Shown: positions 1-8,774 of the stretch, in pieces | Layout: each line of letters begins with the position of its first letter | How positions within the stretch are numbered: position 1 is the stretch's first letter | Assembly: GCF_020622065.1 (NCBI RefSeq) | Contig: NZ_JAHRYQ010000001.1 | Span: 930,001 to 994,000 of the forward strand | Origin: Geothrix sp. | GTDB lineage: Bacteria > Acidobacteriota > Holophagae > Holophagales > Holophagaceae | Length of the DNA: 64,000 nt | Direction: 5' to 3' | Notes under the pieces: generated by a model | Databases searched by the model: none | What the model saw: the letters and a program-made list of their open reading frames with translations, nothing else | What the model was told of the DNA's origin: nothing | Program-made: the position numbers and the translations under genes

Positions 1-678
1 CGCCGCCGCGAAGCTGGTGTCACCGGCGGCTTCCCAGCCTTCGGGGAGCGGACGCAGATCGCCCCGCCAGGGATCGGGGCCGCCCTCGGGGGCCTCGCCG
101 TGGCGCGTGGGCACCAGCGGGATCTGCCGGAAGGCCGTGCGCAGCTCGCCTTCCCAGGCCACCGCCGCCGAAGGGTCGAGATCGCCCTTGCTGAGGTGGA
201 TGAGGCTGGCAAGGGCTGCCTGGCGGTGGAGCAGGGGCCTGGTCTTGAGGTGATCGACAGGAGCCAGGCAAGAGATGACGGTGAGCAGGCCCGCCAGACG
301 CAGGCGCCCCGCCAGGGCCGGCTCCTGTTCCAGGTCGAGGAGGTCCGTGGGATCGGCCAGGCCCGTGGTCTCCAGCACCACGCGCTCGGGGCGCTGGCCC
401 TCGGGCTGGTCGCACCAGGCCTGGAGGGTGGCCACCACATCGTTCCGCAGGCTGCAGCAGACGCAGCCGTTCACCAGGTTCTCCACGCCCGCCAGCTCGG
501 GCCGCTCCGCATCCACCAGGGTGCCGTCCACGCTGACGGCGCCGAACTCGTTGATGAGCACCGCCACCCGGCGTCCTCCGGCCACTTCGGCTTTCAGAAG
601 GCGATTCACGACCGTGGTCTTCCCGGCACCCAGGGGGCCGGTGACGATGAGGACTTCCAGGGGGGCGTGATCGGTCAT
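1..678 (-). CDS. CobW/P47K-family G3E GTPase (partial, 3' end off the window)
   Basis: The reading frame is open from an ATG at 678 to the left edge, giving 226 residues with the C-terminus missing. A Walker A loop GPLGAGKTT lies at residues 14-22, the metal-binding CxCC motif (GCVCC) at 71-75 and ETTGLADP at 103-110. Together these mark the COG0523 metallochaperone GTPases, which use GTP hydrolysis to deliver zinc, cobalt or another metal to client proteins in the cytoplasm. The metal cannot be read from the sequence, and no metal-dependent client gene is adjacent. The gene is divergent from the Kdo transferase gene, with only 45 bp between the two starts, so both promoters must sit in or overlap that gap. 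Family assignment is firm; specificity is open. Confidence 0.9.
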   Translation of the reverse strand, partial: MTDHAPLEVLIVTGPLGAGKTTVVNRLLKAEVAGGRRVAVLINEFGAVSVDGTLVDAERPELAGVENLVNGCVCCSLRNDVVATLQAWCDQPEGQRPERVVLETTGLADPTDLLDLEQEPALAGRLRLAGLLTVISCLAPVDHLKTRPLLHRQAALASLIHLSKGDLDPSAAVAWEGELRTAFRQIPLVPTRHGEAPEGGPDPWRGDLRPLPEGWEAAGDTSFAAA

Positions 679-723
679 CCCTCCATGATGCCGTTTGAAT
701 GCGAAATGTGAGAGCGTGGATGC

Positions 724-2007
724 GTGGATAGCCTCGACCTCAGCTACCGGGTGGCGGTCTCTCTGGCGGGCGCCGCCGCGCGGGCCTGTGCCCGGGGCCT
801 GCCTGCTGGATGGCGGATGCGCCTGGAGGCGGAGGCGCCGGACCTGCCGGCGAACCGCTGGATCTGGCTGCATGCGGTGAGCGTGGGCGAGCTGCTTCTG
901 GCCGAAGGGCTGGTGCGGCGCCTGCGGGATACGGGCCACACCCTGCACCTCAGCACCGGCACCCCTGCCGGGCTGGCGCTGCTGGCCCAGCGGCTTCCAG
1001 CCTGGGACGGGGACACTGGCCGCGTGAGCGGCGGCGCCTTTCCTTTGGATGATCCCGCGGGCCTGGAGCCCTTCCTGCGCCGGGCGCCTGGGGCCTTTCT
1101 CGCCCTGGAGACGGAGCTCTGGCCGGGGCTGCTGGCGGCGCTCGAGGCCCGCGGCATCCCGCGCCTGATCGTGAATGGGCGCCTGACGGAGAAATCCCTC
1201 GAGCGGGGCGGTCCCTGGCTCCGCCGGGCGGCCTCGCGCCTCAGTCTGGTGGCGGCCCGGGACGAGGCCAGCGCCGAGGCTTTCCGGCGCCTGGGGGCGC
1301 CGGTCGTGGCGCTCGGCGGCAACCTCAAGGCGGACCTTCCGCCCCCCCGGCCCCTGCATGAAGGGTGGGCGGCCCTGCGGGAGGCCTGGACCGAGCATCC
1401 CGTGGTGGTGGCGGGGAACACGGTGGAAGGTGAGGAGACATTGATTCTCGAAGCCTGGGCTCAGGCGCGCGGGCGGTTCCCGGGGCTGCGACTCATCCTG
1501 GCGCCCCGCCAGCCGCGCCGCTTCGAGGCCGCGGCCGCGATCCTGGCTGCCCGGGGAACCCCCTTCCGGCGGGCCTCCGCCTGGCCTGCTGACATCTCCT
1601 GGGCCTCGACGGAGGTGCTCCTGTTGGACACGCTCGGCGACCTGCCGGCGGTCTATGCCGAGGGCACCGTGGCCCTGGTGGCCGGAGGCTGGGCTGCGCC
1701 GGGCGGGCACAATCCCCTGGAGTCCATCCGGGCCGGGGTTCCGACGCTCCTGGGGCCGGGCTTCGCCAACTTCGGGGACCTCGTTCCGTCCCTGCGGGAG
1801 GCCGGGCTGCTCCAGGTGGTGGAGACTCCGGATCTGGCGGTCGCCCTGGTGGAGGCCCTGGCCGCAGCGCCCCTTCGGCCCATGGGCAAGGTCCCCCTGC
1901 CCGAGGGGCTGCGAGGCACCCTCGACCGCACCCTGGCCTTGCTCGAGCCGCATCTTGCGGCGCTGGGCGGTGGTCAGCCCGTTCCCATCGCCCGGGTGGG
2001 GCCCTAG
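724..2007 (+). CDS. waaA: 3-deoxy-D-manno-octulosonic acid (Kdo) transferase
   Basis: The 427-residue product matches WaaA/KdtA, which transfers Kdo from CMP-Kdo to lipid A precursors at the inner membrane during lipopolysaccharide synthesis. The N-terminal glycosyltransferase fold carries HAVSVGE (residues 50-56), whose Glu is the family's catalytic base. The C-terminal half carries the CMP-Kdo-binding stretch GGHNPLES. The length is typical. The start is a GTG at 724; an ATG at 720 leads to a stop within four codons. The gene indicates an LPS-bearing outer membrane. Other LPS genes are not adjacent. Whether it adds one or more Kdo residues cannot be told. Confidence 0.93.
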   Translation: MDSLDLSYRVAVSLAGAAARACARGLPAGWRMRLEAEAPDLPANRWIWLHAVSVGELLLAEGLVRRLRDTGHTLHLSTGTPAGLALLAQRLPAWDGDTGRVSGGAFPLDDPAGLEPFLRRAPGAFLALETELWPGLLAALEARGIPRLIVNGRLTEKSLERGGPWLRRAASRLSLVAARDEASAEAFRRLGAPVVALGGNLKADLPPPRPLHEGWAALREAWTEHPVVVAGNTVEGEETLILEAWAQARGRFPGLRLILAPRQPRRFEAAAAILAARGTPFRRASAWPADISWASTEVLLLDTLGDLPAVYAEGTVALVAGGWAAPGGHNPLESIRAGVPTLLGPGFANFGDLVPSLREAGLLQVVETPDLAVALVEALAAAPLRPMGKVPLPEGLRGTLDRTLALLEPHLAALGGGQPVPIARVGP

Positions 2008-2029
2008 AATCCAGGGACACGGAGTCTTC

Positions 2030-2941
2030 ATGACGCGCCACGGGACGCACATCCTCCTGATCGATGACGACACGGCGGTGCTGGAGATGGTGCAGGCGGC
2101 CCTCTCGCACTACGGCATGGAGGTCCACGCCTATCCCGACGCGGCCCAGGCGGTGGATTTCCTCCAGACTCCCGGGGTGCCGGAATTCGACCTGGTGATC
2201 AGCGACATCAACATGGAGGGGCTGGACGGCTTCGATGTCATCCACAAGGTGAAGGCGACGCAACCGCATCTGCCGGTGGTCCTGATGACCGGCCAGGCCT
2301 CGGTGGAATACGCCATCCGGGCCATGCGCATGGGCGCCTCGAACCTGTTCATGAAGCCCATCGCCCTGCGCGACCTGGTGCAGAATGTGTTCCACCTGGT
2401 GGACCTGCACCGCGAGCTGCGCCTGGCGGACAACGGATTGCGGGGGCTCGTGAACGAGCGCCGGCACTTCCTCTTCCGCTCGGATGAGCTGGATGTCCCC
2501 AGCCTCATGCACCACCTCACGGACCGGCTGGTGCCCATGGGCTTCGCCTCCGCCAGCAACATCGATGTCATCGCCATGGCCTTCCACGAGGCCCTGGTGA
2601 ATGCCCTGGAGCATGGCAATTTTGAGCTGGATTCAAAGCTGAAAGGCGACCTCTTCGCGGTGGAGGATCCCTACACGGCCCTCCGCGCCAAGCGCATGGA
2701 GGATCCGCACTATGCAGGCCGCCTGATCGAGGTCCGCCTCGCCATGGACACGGAGCGCTTCGAACTGGAGATCAGCGACGAGGGCCGGGGCTTCGACGCG
2801 AGCCTGGTTTCGCCCCTGCCGCCGGACTCCGAGATGGCCCCCCACTGCGGCCGGGGTCTGCCGCTCATCCTCCTCGTCATGGACGAAGTCCACTTCAACG
2901 AGAAGGGGAATCAGATCCGGATGGTGCTCCGGCGGAAATAG
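2030..2941 (+). CDS. Receiver domain fused to an RsbW-like HATPase (response-regulated anti-sigma-type kinase)
   Basis: The 303-residue protein begins with a CheY-like receiver domain (about 1-125; DDD at 12-14, phospho-acceptor D59 in SDINMEG). It ends with a GHKL ATPase domain (about 165-303) of the anti-sigma-factor type. Seen there are an N-box EALVNALEHG, a G1 box DEGRGF and a C-terminal GRGL box. There is no HisKA dimerisation domain, so it is not a standard histidine kinase. In related proteins such ATPase domains phosphorylate STAS anti-anti-sigma proteins or hold sigma factors; the receiver would gate this. No sigma factor is adjacent; a STAS gene lies far away at 34996-35313. The start is ATG 2030, with GGAG five bases upstream; upstream in-frame codons overlap waaA and were rejected. 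Confidence 0.82.
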   Translation: MTRHGTHILLIDDDTAVLEMVQAALSHYGMEVHAYPDAAQAVDFLQTPGVPEFDLVISDINMEGLDGFDVIHKVKATQPHLPVVLMTGQASVEYAIRAMRMGASNLFMKPIALRDLVQNVFHLVDLHRELRLADNGLRGLVNERRHFLFRSDELDVPSLMHHLTDRLVPMGFASASNIDVIAMAFHEALVNALEHGNFELDSKLKGDLFAVEDPYTALRAKRMEDPHYAGRLIEVRLAMDTERFELEISDEGRGFDASLVSPLPPDSEMAPHCGRGLPLILLVMDEVHFNEKGNQIRMVLRRK

Positions 2942-2945
2942 CCAC

Positions 2946-2979
2946 ACGGAAAACGCGGCCCGAAGGCCGCGTTTTCCGT
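2946..2979. terminator. Perfect 15-bp hairpin between convergent genes
   Basis: Two 15-base arms (2946-2960 and 2965-2979) are perfect reverse complements around a CGAA tetraloop. The A-rich part of the left arm and T-rich part of the right arm make it usable from both directions. It begins five bases after the stop of the upstream plus-strand gene and ends 17 bases before the minus-strand trxA stop. It is therefore a likely bidirectional terminator. Confidence 0.85.
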
Positions 2980-2995
2980 CGGGATGAAGCAGGGA

Positions 2996-3316
2996 TTAGA
3001 ACGCGCTCTCGACGAAGGCCTTGAGCTGGGGTTTGGGCTGGCCGCCGATGAGCTTGTTCACGGGCTTGCCGTCCTTGAAGACGATGAGCGTGGGGATGCT
3101 CATGATGCCGAACTGGCCGGCGACCTGGGGATTCTCGTCCACATTCATCTTCACGAACTTGGCCTGGCCCTTCATTTCGGCGGCCAGTTCGTCCAGGACG
3201 GGGGCGATCATCTTGCAGGGGCCGCACCAGGGGGCCCAGAAATCCACGAGGGTGACGCCCTGCGCGACGGCCTGGGGGAAGTCGGCGTCGGTGATGTGGG
3301 CTACGAGGTCGGACAT
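2996..3316 (-). CDS. trxA: Thioredoxin
   Basis: This 106-residue protein has the thioredoxin active site WCGPC at residues 30-34 and the cis-proline loop SIPT, and the length is that of classical TrxA. It is a cytoplasmic dithiol reductant for enzymes such as ribonucleotide reductase. ATG 3316 was chosen because AAAGGAG sits five to six bases upstream; a TTG 15 bases earlier overlaps that ribosome-binding site. It is the last gene of a likely operon with ribB and the cyclic-nucleotide-binding protein, 19 bases after the latter. The hairpin at 2946-2979 follows. Confidence 0.96.
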   Translation of the reverse strand: MSDLVAHITDADFPQAVAQGVTLVDFWAPWCGPCKMIAPVLDELAAEMKGQAKFVKMNVDENPQVAGQFGIMSIPTLIVFKDGKPVNKLIGGQPKPQLKAFVESAF

Positions 3317-3335
3317 GGGAACTCCTTTCAAGTTC

Positions 3336-3830
3336 TTAGGGTAGGGGGGAGGGGCCGTCGGGATTGGCGCCGCCCCACTGGGCGATGGTGAAGATGCTCA
3401 TGTAGCGGTCGTTGGTTTCGCGGAGACGCTGGGCGAGCACTTCACAGAGGGCGTAGAGGATTTTAAGGGCGACCTTGTGCTGGGATTCGATCAGGGCCTG
3501 GAGATCCTGCAGGGGGATGAAGAAGAGCTCGGAGGGCTCATTGGCGATGGCATCCGCGGCCCGGGATGCGAGGTCGATGAGGGCCATCTCGCCGAAGTAG
3601 GCGGGTGGCTCCAGCACGGCCAGGGCCTCCTCGCCGGTGGCGCTGCGCTTGGAGATGCGGATCGATCCCTTGAGCACGATGAAGAGGCCGTCTCCGGCAT
3701 CGCCTTCCTTGAAGATCACCTCGCCGGTGTGGACCGGGCGGACCCGGCCGATCATCAGGATCTGGGCACGCTCAGCCTCGTCCAGATTCCTGAACAGGGG
3801 TGACTGGGTCAGGAAGCGGGTGTCGATCAA
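3336..3830 (-). CDS. Cyclic-nucleotide-binding domain protein without DNA-binding domain
   Basis: The 164-residue product is essentially one CRP-type cNMP-binding domain. The beta-roll and the phosphate-binding cassette FGEMALIDLASRAADA, including the Arg that contacts the cyclic phosphate, can be seen. The C-terminal helices that follow carry no helix-turn-helix, so it is not a transcription factor of the CRP type. The likely start is TTG 3830, which overlaps the ribB stop (TTGA); no other start codon fits between it and the frame's passage into ribB. Coupled translation with ribB is implied. It could be a stand-alone second-messenger sensor; its partner is unknown. Confidence 0.8.
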   Translation of the reverse strand: MIDTRFLTQSPLFRNLDEAERAQILMIGRVRPVHTGEVIFKEGDAGDGLFIVLKGSIRISKRSATGEEALAVLEPPAYFGEMALIDLASRAADAIANEPSELFFIPLQDLQALIESQHKVALKILYALCEVLAQRLRETNDRYMSIFTIAQWGGANPDGPSPLP

Positions 3831-4960
3831 CGCGGTTCCGTGGAGGGATGTTCCGGGAGAGGCTGGTCCGTGGAGGGTTCCAGGGGCACATGCGCGCAGA
3901 TGTCGAGGCCGAAGCCGCGAAGCCCAATGTACTTGGTTTCGTGCCTGCTGAGGAGGCGCATTTTTCCAATCCCGAGCTGCTGGAGGATCTGGGCGCCCAC
4001 GCCGAAATCGCGGTCGCTCATGGCCTGGGGCTGGGCCTGCCCTTCCTCGGCGACGCCCGGGGTATGGGCATGGCGGCGGAGGTACACGAGGGCGCCGCGA
4101 CCCTCCTTCGCCAGGGCGGCCATGGCCTTCTGGAAGAGGCCGGTCTGGAAGCCGTGCAGGTCGTCCGGCAGGGTCTCCACATGGACGCGGACCAGGGGCG
4201 GGGCCCCGGCGCCCAGGTCGCCCAGCACGAAGGCCAGGTGGCTGCCGCCATCCAGCAGGCTGCGGAAGCGGTGGACCTTGAGGTCGCCCCACTGGCTGGG
4301 CATGGTACGGGTTTCGAGGTGGGCGACGAGGGGCTCCTGGCGGAGCCGGTAGGCCACGAGATCGGCCACGGTCACGAGGAGCAGGCCGTGCTGGCGGCAG
4401 AAGGGGATCAGGTCCGGCACCCGGGCCATGGTCCCATCGTCCTTCATGATTTCGCAGATCACGCCGCTGGGATGCAGGCCCGCGAGCCGGGCCAGGTCCA
4501 CGCTGGCCTCGGTCTGGCCCGTGCGGGTGAGGACGCCGCCCGGGCGGGCCCGCAGGGGGAAGACATGGCCGGGCTTCACGAAGTGCTGGGGCTTGGCGTC
4601 CGGGGCGATGAGGGCCTGGATGGTGCGCGAGCGGTCCTGGGCGCTGATCCCGGTGGTGGTGCCTTCCCGGGCCTCCACGGACACGCAGAAGGCCGTCTCG
4701 AAGGGGCTGGTGTTGTCCCGGACCATGAGCGGGATCTGCAGGCGGTCCAGGACCGGGCCCTCCAGGGCGGCGCAGATGAGCCCGCGCCCGTAGGTGGCCA
4801 TGAAGGCGATGGCTTCCGGCGAGACATGTTCGGCGGCCAGGGTGAGGTCCCCCTCGTTCTCCCGGTCCTCGTCGTCCACGACCACGATCATGCGGCCTTG
4901 CCGGATGGCCTCGATGGCCTGCTCGATGGGGGCGAAGGGGGAGTCGGGGCGGTCGCTCAT
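3827..4960 (-). CDS. ribB: 3,4-dihydroxy-2-butanone 4-phosphate synthase with degenerate GTP cyclohydrolase II domain
   Basis: The N-terminal half (to about residue 205) is a RibB domain that converts ribulose 5-phosphate to the four-carbon riboflavin precursor. It has the acidic [11 protein letters not shown] at 29-39 and the HPSGVICE and DDGTMAR motifs. The C-terminal half is recognisably RibA-like ([18 protein letters not shown]) but lacks the CxC zinc motif. Where RibA has its first zinc cysteine, this protein reads [11 protein letters not shown]. The RibA half is therefore probably inactive for GTP cyclohydrolysis, a pattern known from other hybrid RibB proteins, and a separate RibA is expected elsewhere. 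ATG 4960 gives 377 residues. No FMN riboswitch is visible in the 104-bp upstream gap. Confidence 0.92.
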   Translation of the reverse strand: MSDRPDSPFAPIEQAIEAIRQGRMIVVVDDEDRENEGDLTLAAEHVSPEAIAFMATYGRGLICAALEGPVLDRLQIPLMVRDNTSPFETAFCVSVEAREGTTTGISAQDRSRTIQALIAPDAKPQHFVKPGHVFPLRARPGGVLTRTGQTEASVDLARLAGLHPSGVICEIMKDDGTMARVPDLIPFCRQHGLLLVTVADLVAYRLRQEPLVAHLETRTMPSQWGDLKVHRFRSLLDGGSHLAFVLGDLGAGAPPLVRVHVETLPDDLHGFQTGLFQKAMAALAKEGRGALVYLRRHAHTPGVAEEGQAQPQAMSDRDFGVGAQILQQLGIGKMRLLSRHETKYIGLRGFGLDICAHVPLEPSTDQPLPEHPSTEPR

Positions 4961-5064
4961 GGAACCCCAGCATCGCGCAGGAGGAGCCGGGGGGGAAGGG
5001 CGCACTCCGTGGTAAGGTTGAGCATCTTCTTATAGGCTTTCAGTTTCCCCGAGAGGAACAACCC

Positions 5065-6144
5065 ATGTCCCAGGGTGTGATCCAAGGCTCCATGCGCGAG
5101 GCGCCGCTGCCCGACATCATCCAGCTCGTAAGCCAGGGCGGGAAATCGGGGTGCTTCCATGTGCAGCAGGAAGCCTCCAAGGCCCGCATCTATCTTAAGG
5201 ACGGCCGCATCATCCACGCGGTCACCCACTCGGGGGAGGGCTTCGAGGCCCTCATGGAAGTGGCCTTGTGGCTCGAAGGCAGCTACCGGTTCGAGGAGGT
5301 GACGCCGGAGGTGCCGGCCACCATCAACAAACCCAATGCCTCCATCTTGATGGAGCTGGGCCGCCGCATGGACGAATGGCGCGTCATCAGCCAGAAGGTC
5401 CCGTCCGTGGACCTCTATCCGGCCTCCACGCTGCTTCCCGGCGAGACGCCGCACGGCGTCAATCCCCGCGAGGCCCGGGTCCTGGCGCTCGCCACGGGCT
5501 ACTTCAGCGTGGCGGAAGTGGCCGAGGTGATGCAGAAGCCGGTGCTGACCATCGCCAAGGATCTCTACGGCCTGGTGATGGCGGGTCATGTGGTGCTGAA
5601 GGGCCTCCGCAGCGGCAAGCCCCCCAAAGTCGATGCGCCCGCGGCCCCGGCCAAGGAGCCGGGCCAGGATCTGGTGCCGGTCTCCGCGCTGCTCGGGGGT
5701 GCGCCGCCCCCCGTGATTTCCAACTCCCGCGAGGAGGACACGGCCATTGTGCCGCTCCAGCGCCACGCGCCTCCCCCCCAGGCCCAGGGCTTTCCCGACG
5801 GGGACGAGGCCATCCCCGTGACGGTGGGCGGTGGCGTCGCCGGCGGTGCCCCGCCCCTGGCCCCCAAGCCCGCGCCCGTGGACGACCCCCAGCGCATGGT
5901 CAAGCTCATGAATTTCACCCAGCGCATCGCCCAGGCCGCGAAGACGGTCCTGCCCGAGGTCCAGCACGAGATGGTCAACCGGCTCCAGGCCAAGGCCACC
6001 CAGCAGATCATTTCCGGCGATGGCCCCGAAGCGGTGAAGGGATTGGCCCTGGCCATCAGCCGGGGCGCCGTGGATGCGGGCTGTGATGCTGACATGGTGC
6101 GTACCCTGAACACGCACCTGAAGGCGCTCTTCGCGTCCAAGTAG
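5065..6144 (+). CDS. DUF4388 domain protein
   Basis: The first ~100 residues match the DUF4388 (PATAN-like) domain: a start resembling GxxxxxPLPDIIQLVSQGGKSG, then a beta-rich segment with ARIYLKDGRIIHA. Such domains occur in signalling proteins of Deltaproteobacteria and Acidobacteriota, often linked to polarity or surface motility. The middle (about 190-270) is Pro/Ala-rich and probably disordered. The last 80 residues are helical and soluble. There is no signal peptide or membrane segment. ATG 5065 follows GAGAGGAAC at a good distance. The gene is divergent from ribB and is followed 10 bases later by a lipoprotein gene. The precise function is unknown. Confidence 0.75.
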   Translation: MSQGVIQGSMREAPLPDIIQLVSQGGKSGCFHVQQEASKARIYLKDGRIIHAVTHSGEGFEALMEVALWLEGSYRFEEVTPEVPATINKPNASILMELGRRMDEWRVISQKVPSVDLYPASTLLPGETPHGVNPREARVLALATGYFSVAEVAEVMQKPVLTIAKDLYGLVMAGHVVLKGLRSGKPPKVDAPAAPAKEPGQDLVPVSALLGGAPPPVISNSREEDTAIVPLQRHAPPPQAQGFPDGDEAIPVTVGGGVAGGAPPLAPKPAPVDDPQRMVKLMNFTQRIAQAAKTVLPEVQHEMVNRLQAKATQQIISGDGPEAVKGLALAISRGAVDAGCDADMVRTLNTHLKALFASK

Positions 6145-6154
6145 GCGGCCGACC

Positions 6155-7237
6155 ATGATGAATCGTCTCTTCCAGGGCCTTCTGGCCTCAGTCCTGCTGC
6201 TCTCCCTGGCCTGCAAGGAGACCGATGCCGGCGGCTCCTCCGGGGGCACCGGGGGCGTGGCCCTCTATGCCTTCGACACCACCACCAGCAAGGTGTTCGT
6301 CTGGACGGACCTGAACGCCCTGTACAGCAGCACCACGGCGCTCGCGCCTACCTATCAGATCACTTCCAACCTGTTCAGCAAGGTCACCAACCTGGCCTGG
6401 GGCGGAGTGTGCTTCGACAGCCAGCGCGGCCTGCTCTACCTGGTGTCGGACACCGGCGACATCGTCCGGTTGAGCCGCATCCGCTCGCAGACGGGCTCCG
6501 TGTCCAGCATCGATGTGGTCTCCTTCCGCCTGTCCAGCAGCGACCGCCTCACCAACGGGAAGTTCGGTCAGAGCAGCCTCGACACCCAGAACGATAGCCT
6601 CTACATCACCGAATCCGGAGACAACGGCACGCGCATCTGGGCCGTTCCCGGCGCCAGCGGCCAGTTCCAGGACGCCTCGGTCGCCCTCCAGGCGATCCAG
6701 GTGAGCGGGGATGCCGGGGGCACCGGCGTGGCCGCGGCCTCTGGCGTCGTCTACGCCTTCCTGAAGGACGGCAATCCGGTGGGTATGGATGCCCTGACGG
6801 GTCCTCGCCTCCGCAAGGGGACCGCGGCGGGGTTCGATCCGGCCCAGGTCATCCTCGGCAGCTCGACGGGGCTCGGCATCTACGGCGTCGTGGCCTTGGA
6901 CACGGCCAACGGCTACCTCTTCGTGGGCCGCCACAACACGGATGCGGGCAGCACCGCCGCGCCGATCCAGGCCTTCCGCGTCGGGCAGTTCGGCCTGTCG
7001 TACAACCAGGCGCCGGCCACCACGCTGGGAAGCGCCACGGACCAGCCGAATCTCCGGGTGCTCTCCCATCCCGGCACCAAGGACTGGCTGGTGGGCCTGC
7101 CGGGCCAGGGCACCGTGGGCTATGGCACGATCTACCTCTGGAAGGCGCCCCTGGGCGGCACGGCGGCGAAAGTCGTCACGGTGACCCCCTCCGGATCGGT
7201 CCTGAAGGGCGCGGCCATCGACGGGAACGCCTCATGA
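6155..7237 (+). CDS. Predicted lipoprotein, repeat-rich beta structure, unknown function
   Basis: The protein has 360 residues with an N-terminal hydrophobic stretch ending in SLAC (C20), which looks like a lipid-attachment cysteine, although the -3 residue is Ser. The mature part is rich in Gly, Ser and Thr, with recurrent short strands such as LYLVSDTGDIVRLS, LYITESGDNGTRIW and YLFVGRHNT. This spacing is what a beta-propeller would give, but no family was recognised. It is likely anchored in the envelope facing the periplasm. The stop overlaps the ftsX start by four bases (ATGA), so the two are translated together. A role beside FtsX is possible but unsupported. Confidence 0.7.
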   Translation: MMNRLFQGLLASVLLLSLACKETDAGGSSGGTGGVALYAFDTTTSKVFVWTDLNALYSSTTALAPTYQITSNLFSKVTNLAWGGVCFDSQRGLLYLVSDTGDIVRLSRIRSQTGSVSSIDVVSFRLSSSDRLTNGKFGQSSLDTQNDSLYITESGDNGTRIWAVPGASGQFQDASVALQAIQVSGDAGGTGVAAASGVVYAFLKDGNPVGMDALTGPRLRKGTAAGFDPAQVILGSSTGLGIYGVVALDTANGYLFVGRHNTDAGSTAAPIQAFRVGQFGLSYNQAPATTLGSATDQPNLRVLSHPGTKDWLVGLPGQGTVGYGTIYLWKAPLGGTAAKVVTVTPSGSVLKGAAIDGNAS

Positions 7238-8163
7238 CGACCTTGAGGTTGCTGGGCCTGCTGCTGCAGGATGTGGCCCGGGACCTCTTCCGCCATCGCG
7301 GCCAGTATCTCCTGGCCGTGCTGACCCTGGCCTCCGGCCTCCTGCTGGCCGGCGGTGGATTGCTGCTGGTGGAAAGCCTCGACCGCTTCGTGGGGCAGCT
7401 CGAGGGCATGGCCAAGGTGGTGGCCTACGCCGCGGAGGGGAAATCCCTCGACGAAGCAGAGGCCCGCCTGCGCCGAGATCCCCGCTTCCGCGAGGTGCGC
7501 CGGGTTTCGGCCGAGGAGAATCGCAAGCGGTTCCAGTCCGCCACCCGCGAGGCGGGGCTCCTGCTGGAAAGCGCCGGCCAGGACGCGCTGCCCGAAAGCC
7601 TGGAGCTGAGCCTTCGCCAGGATCTGGCCGCGGGGGGCAAATCCGTGGAAGTGGGCGAGAGCCTGCGGAGTCTGCCGGGCATCGGGGATGTGCTGGCGGA
7701 TCAGGAGCGGCTGGAGCAGCTGCAACGCATGGCCCGCATGCTGCGCTCCGCCCTGGCGAGCCTGGGCGTGGTGCTGCTGGTGGCCGCGGGATTCGCCACG
7801 GGCAATGTCATCCGCATGAGCATCCTGGCCCGCGAGGAAGAGATCACGATCATGCGCCTGGTGGGAGCCTCCGAGGGCTACATCCGCACGCCGCTGGTGC
7901 TGGAGGGTGCGCTGCTGGGCCTGGGCGGCAGCCTGCTGGCCCTGGCGGGCCTCTTCGGTCTGTGGCTGCCCGTCTCCCGGGGCTTCGGCAACCTGTCTCC
8001 CCTGCTGGTGGAATTGGCGCGGCTGGGCTTCTTCTCGCCCTGGAGCGTGCTGGCCCTGGCCCTGCTCGGCGCGGGTACCGGCGCCTTGGGCGCCCTGTGG
8101 GCCTTCTGGACCACGCGCCGCGCCCAGCGTGAAGAGGCGGCGTTGATGGAAGGCTCGGGCTGA
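7234..8163 (+). CDS. ftsX: FtsX-type ABC transporter permease
   Basis: The 309-residue protein has the FtsX layout: one N-terminal membrane helix (about 25-48), a periplasmic domain of about 120 residues, then three C-terminal helices. The junction EEEITIMRLVGAS is the conserved cytoplasmic loop of FtsX-family permeases. FtsX works with the ATPase FtsE to activate peptidoglycan hydrolases at the division site. No ftsE gene is next to it; upstream is a lipoprotein gene overlapping by four bases. The family is clear; true FtsX versus a paralogue is less certain without the partner. Confidence 0.85.
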   Translation: MTTLRLLGLLLQDVARDLFRHRGQYLLAVLTLASGLLLAGGGLLLVESLDRFVGQLEGMAKVVAYAAEGKSLDEAEARLRRDPRFREVRRVSAEENRKRFQSATREAGLLLESAGQDALPESLELSLRQDLAAGGKSVEVGESLRSLPGIGDVLADQERLEQLQRMARMLRSALASLGVVLLVAAGFATGNVIRMSILAREEEITIMRLVGASEGYIRTPLVLEGALLGLGGSLLALAGLFGLWLPVSRGFGNLSPLLVELARLGFFSPWSVLALALLGAGTGALGALWAFWTTRRAQREEAALMEGSG

Positions 8164-8167
8164 GGCC

Positions 8168-8752
8168 TCAGGGCTCCCGCCACCGCCGCGGATCGTCCTC
8201 GCGCAGGCCCAGTTGATCCAGCACGCGGGTGGCGAAGGTGTCGAACAGGTCGTCCAGCGTCTTCGGGCCGCTGTAGAAGCCAGGCATGATGGGCATGACC
8301 ACGGCGCCCGCATCGTGGACGCGGAGCATATTCTCCAGATGCACCCGGTTCAGGGGGGTCTCCCGCAGGCAGAGCACGAGGGGCCGGCGTTCCTTCAGGC
8401 ACACATCCGCCGCGCGGCTCACCAGGGATTCGCTCACGCCCGAGGCGATGCGGCCCAGGGCCCCGGCACTGCAGGGCACGATCGCCATGCCGTCGTGGCG
8501 GTACGAGCCCGAGGAGATGTCGGCGCCCAGATCCCGCTCATCCCGCAGACCCACCTTGGGCAGCGCGGCCAGGTCCTTCGGGGTAAGGCCGGTCTCGTCC
8601 AGCAGGCAGCGTTTCCCGGTGGGCGAGAACAGCAGCGCGATGTGCGCCACGGCCGGGTTCGCGGACATCCGCCGCAGGACGGCGGCGCCGAACGCGGAAC
8701 CGGAGGCCCCCGTGATGGCGAGGGTGAACCGGAGGCCGCTGGGATTGGTCAT
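8168..8752 (-). CDS. ubiX: Flavin prenyltransferase UbiX
   Basis: The 194-residue protein matches UbiX, which attaches a dimethylallyl unit to FMN to make the prenylated flavin cofactor of UbiD-type decarboxylases. The flavin-binding TGASGSAFG lies near residues 15-23. PCSAGALGRIASG and the LCLRETPLNRVHLENM stretch are family signatures. It is usually tied to menaquinone/ubiquinone or aromatic-acid metabolism; no ubiD is in the window. It lies 22 bases downstream of the M14 peptidase gene on the same strand. The 3' end is only four bases from the convergent ftsX stop. Confidence 0.94.
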   Translation of the reverse strand: MTNPSGLRFTLAITGASGSAFGAAVLRRMSANPAVAHIALLFSPTGKRCLLDETGLTPKDLAALPKVGLRDERDLGADISSGSYRHDGMAIVPCSAGALGRIASGVSESLVSRAADVCLKERRPLVLCLRETPLNRVHLENMLRVHDAGAVVMPIMPGFYSGPKTLDDLFDTFATRVLDQLGLREDDPRRWREP

Positions 8753-8774
8753 GGGGCGCCCCTCATTCTGGATC

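Noticed and set aside
4961-5064. FMN riboswitch before ribB
   Set aside because: The gap is only 104 bp and shows none of the conserved RFN-element stems.
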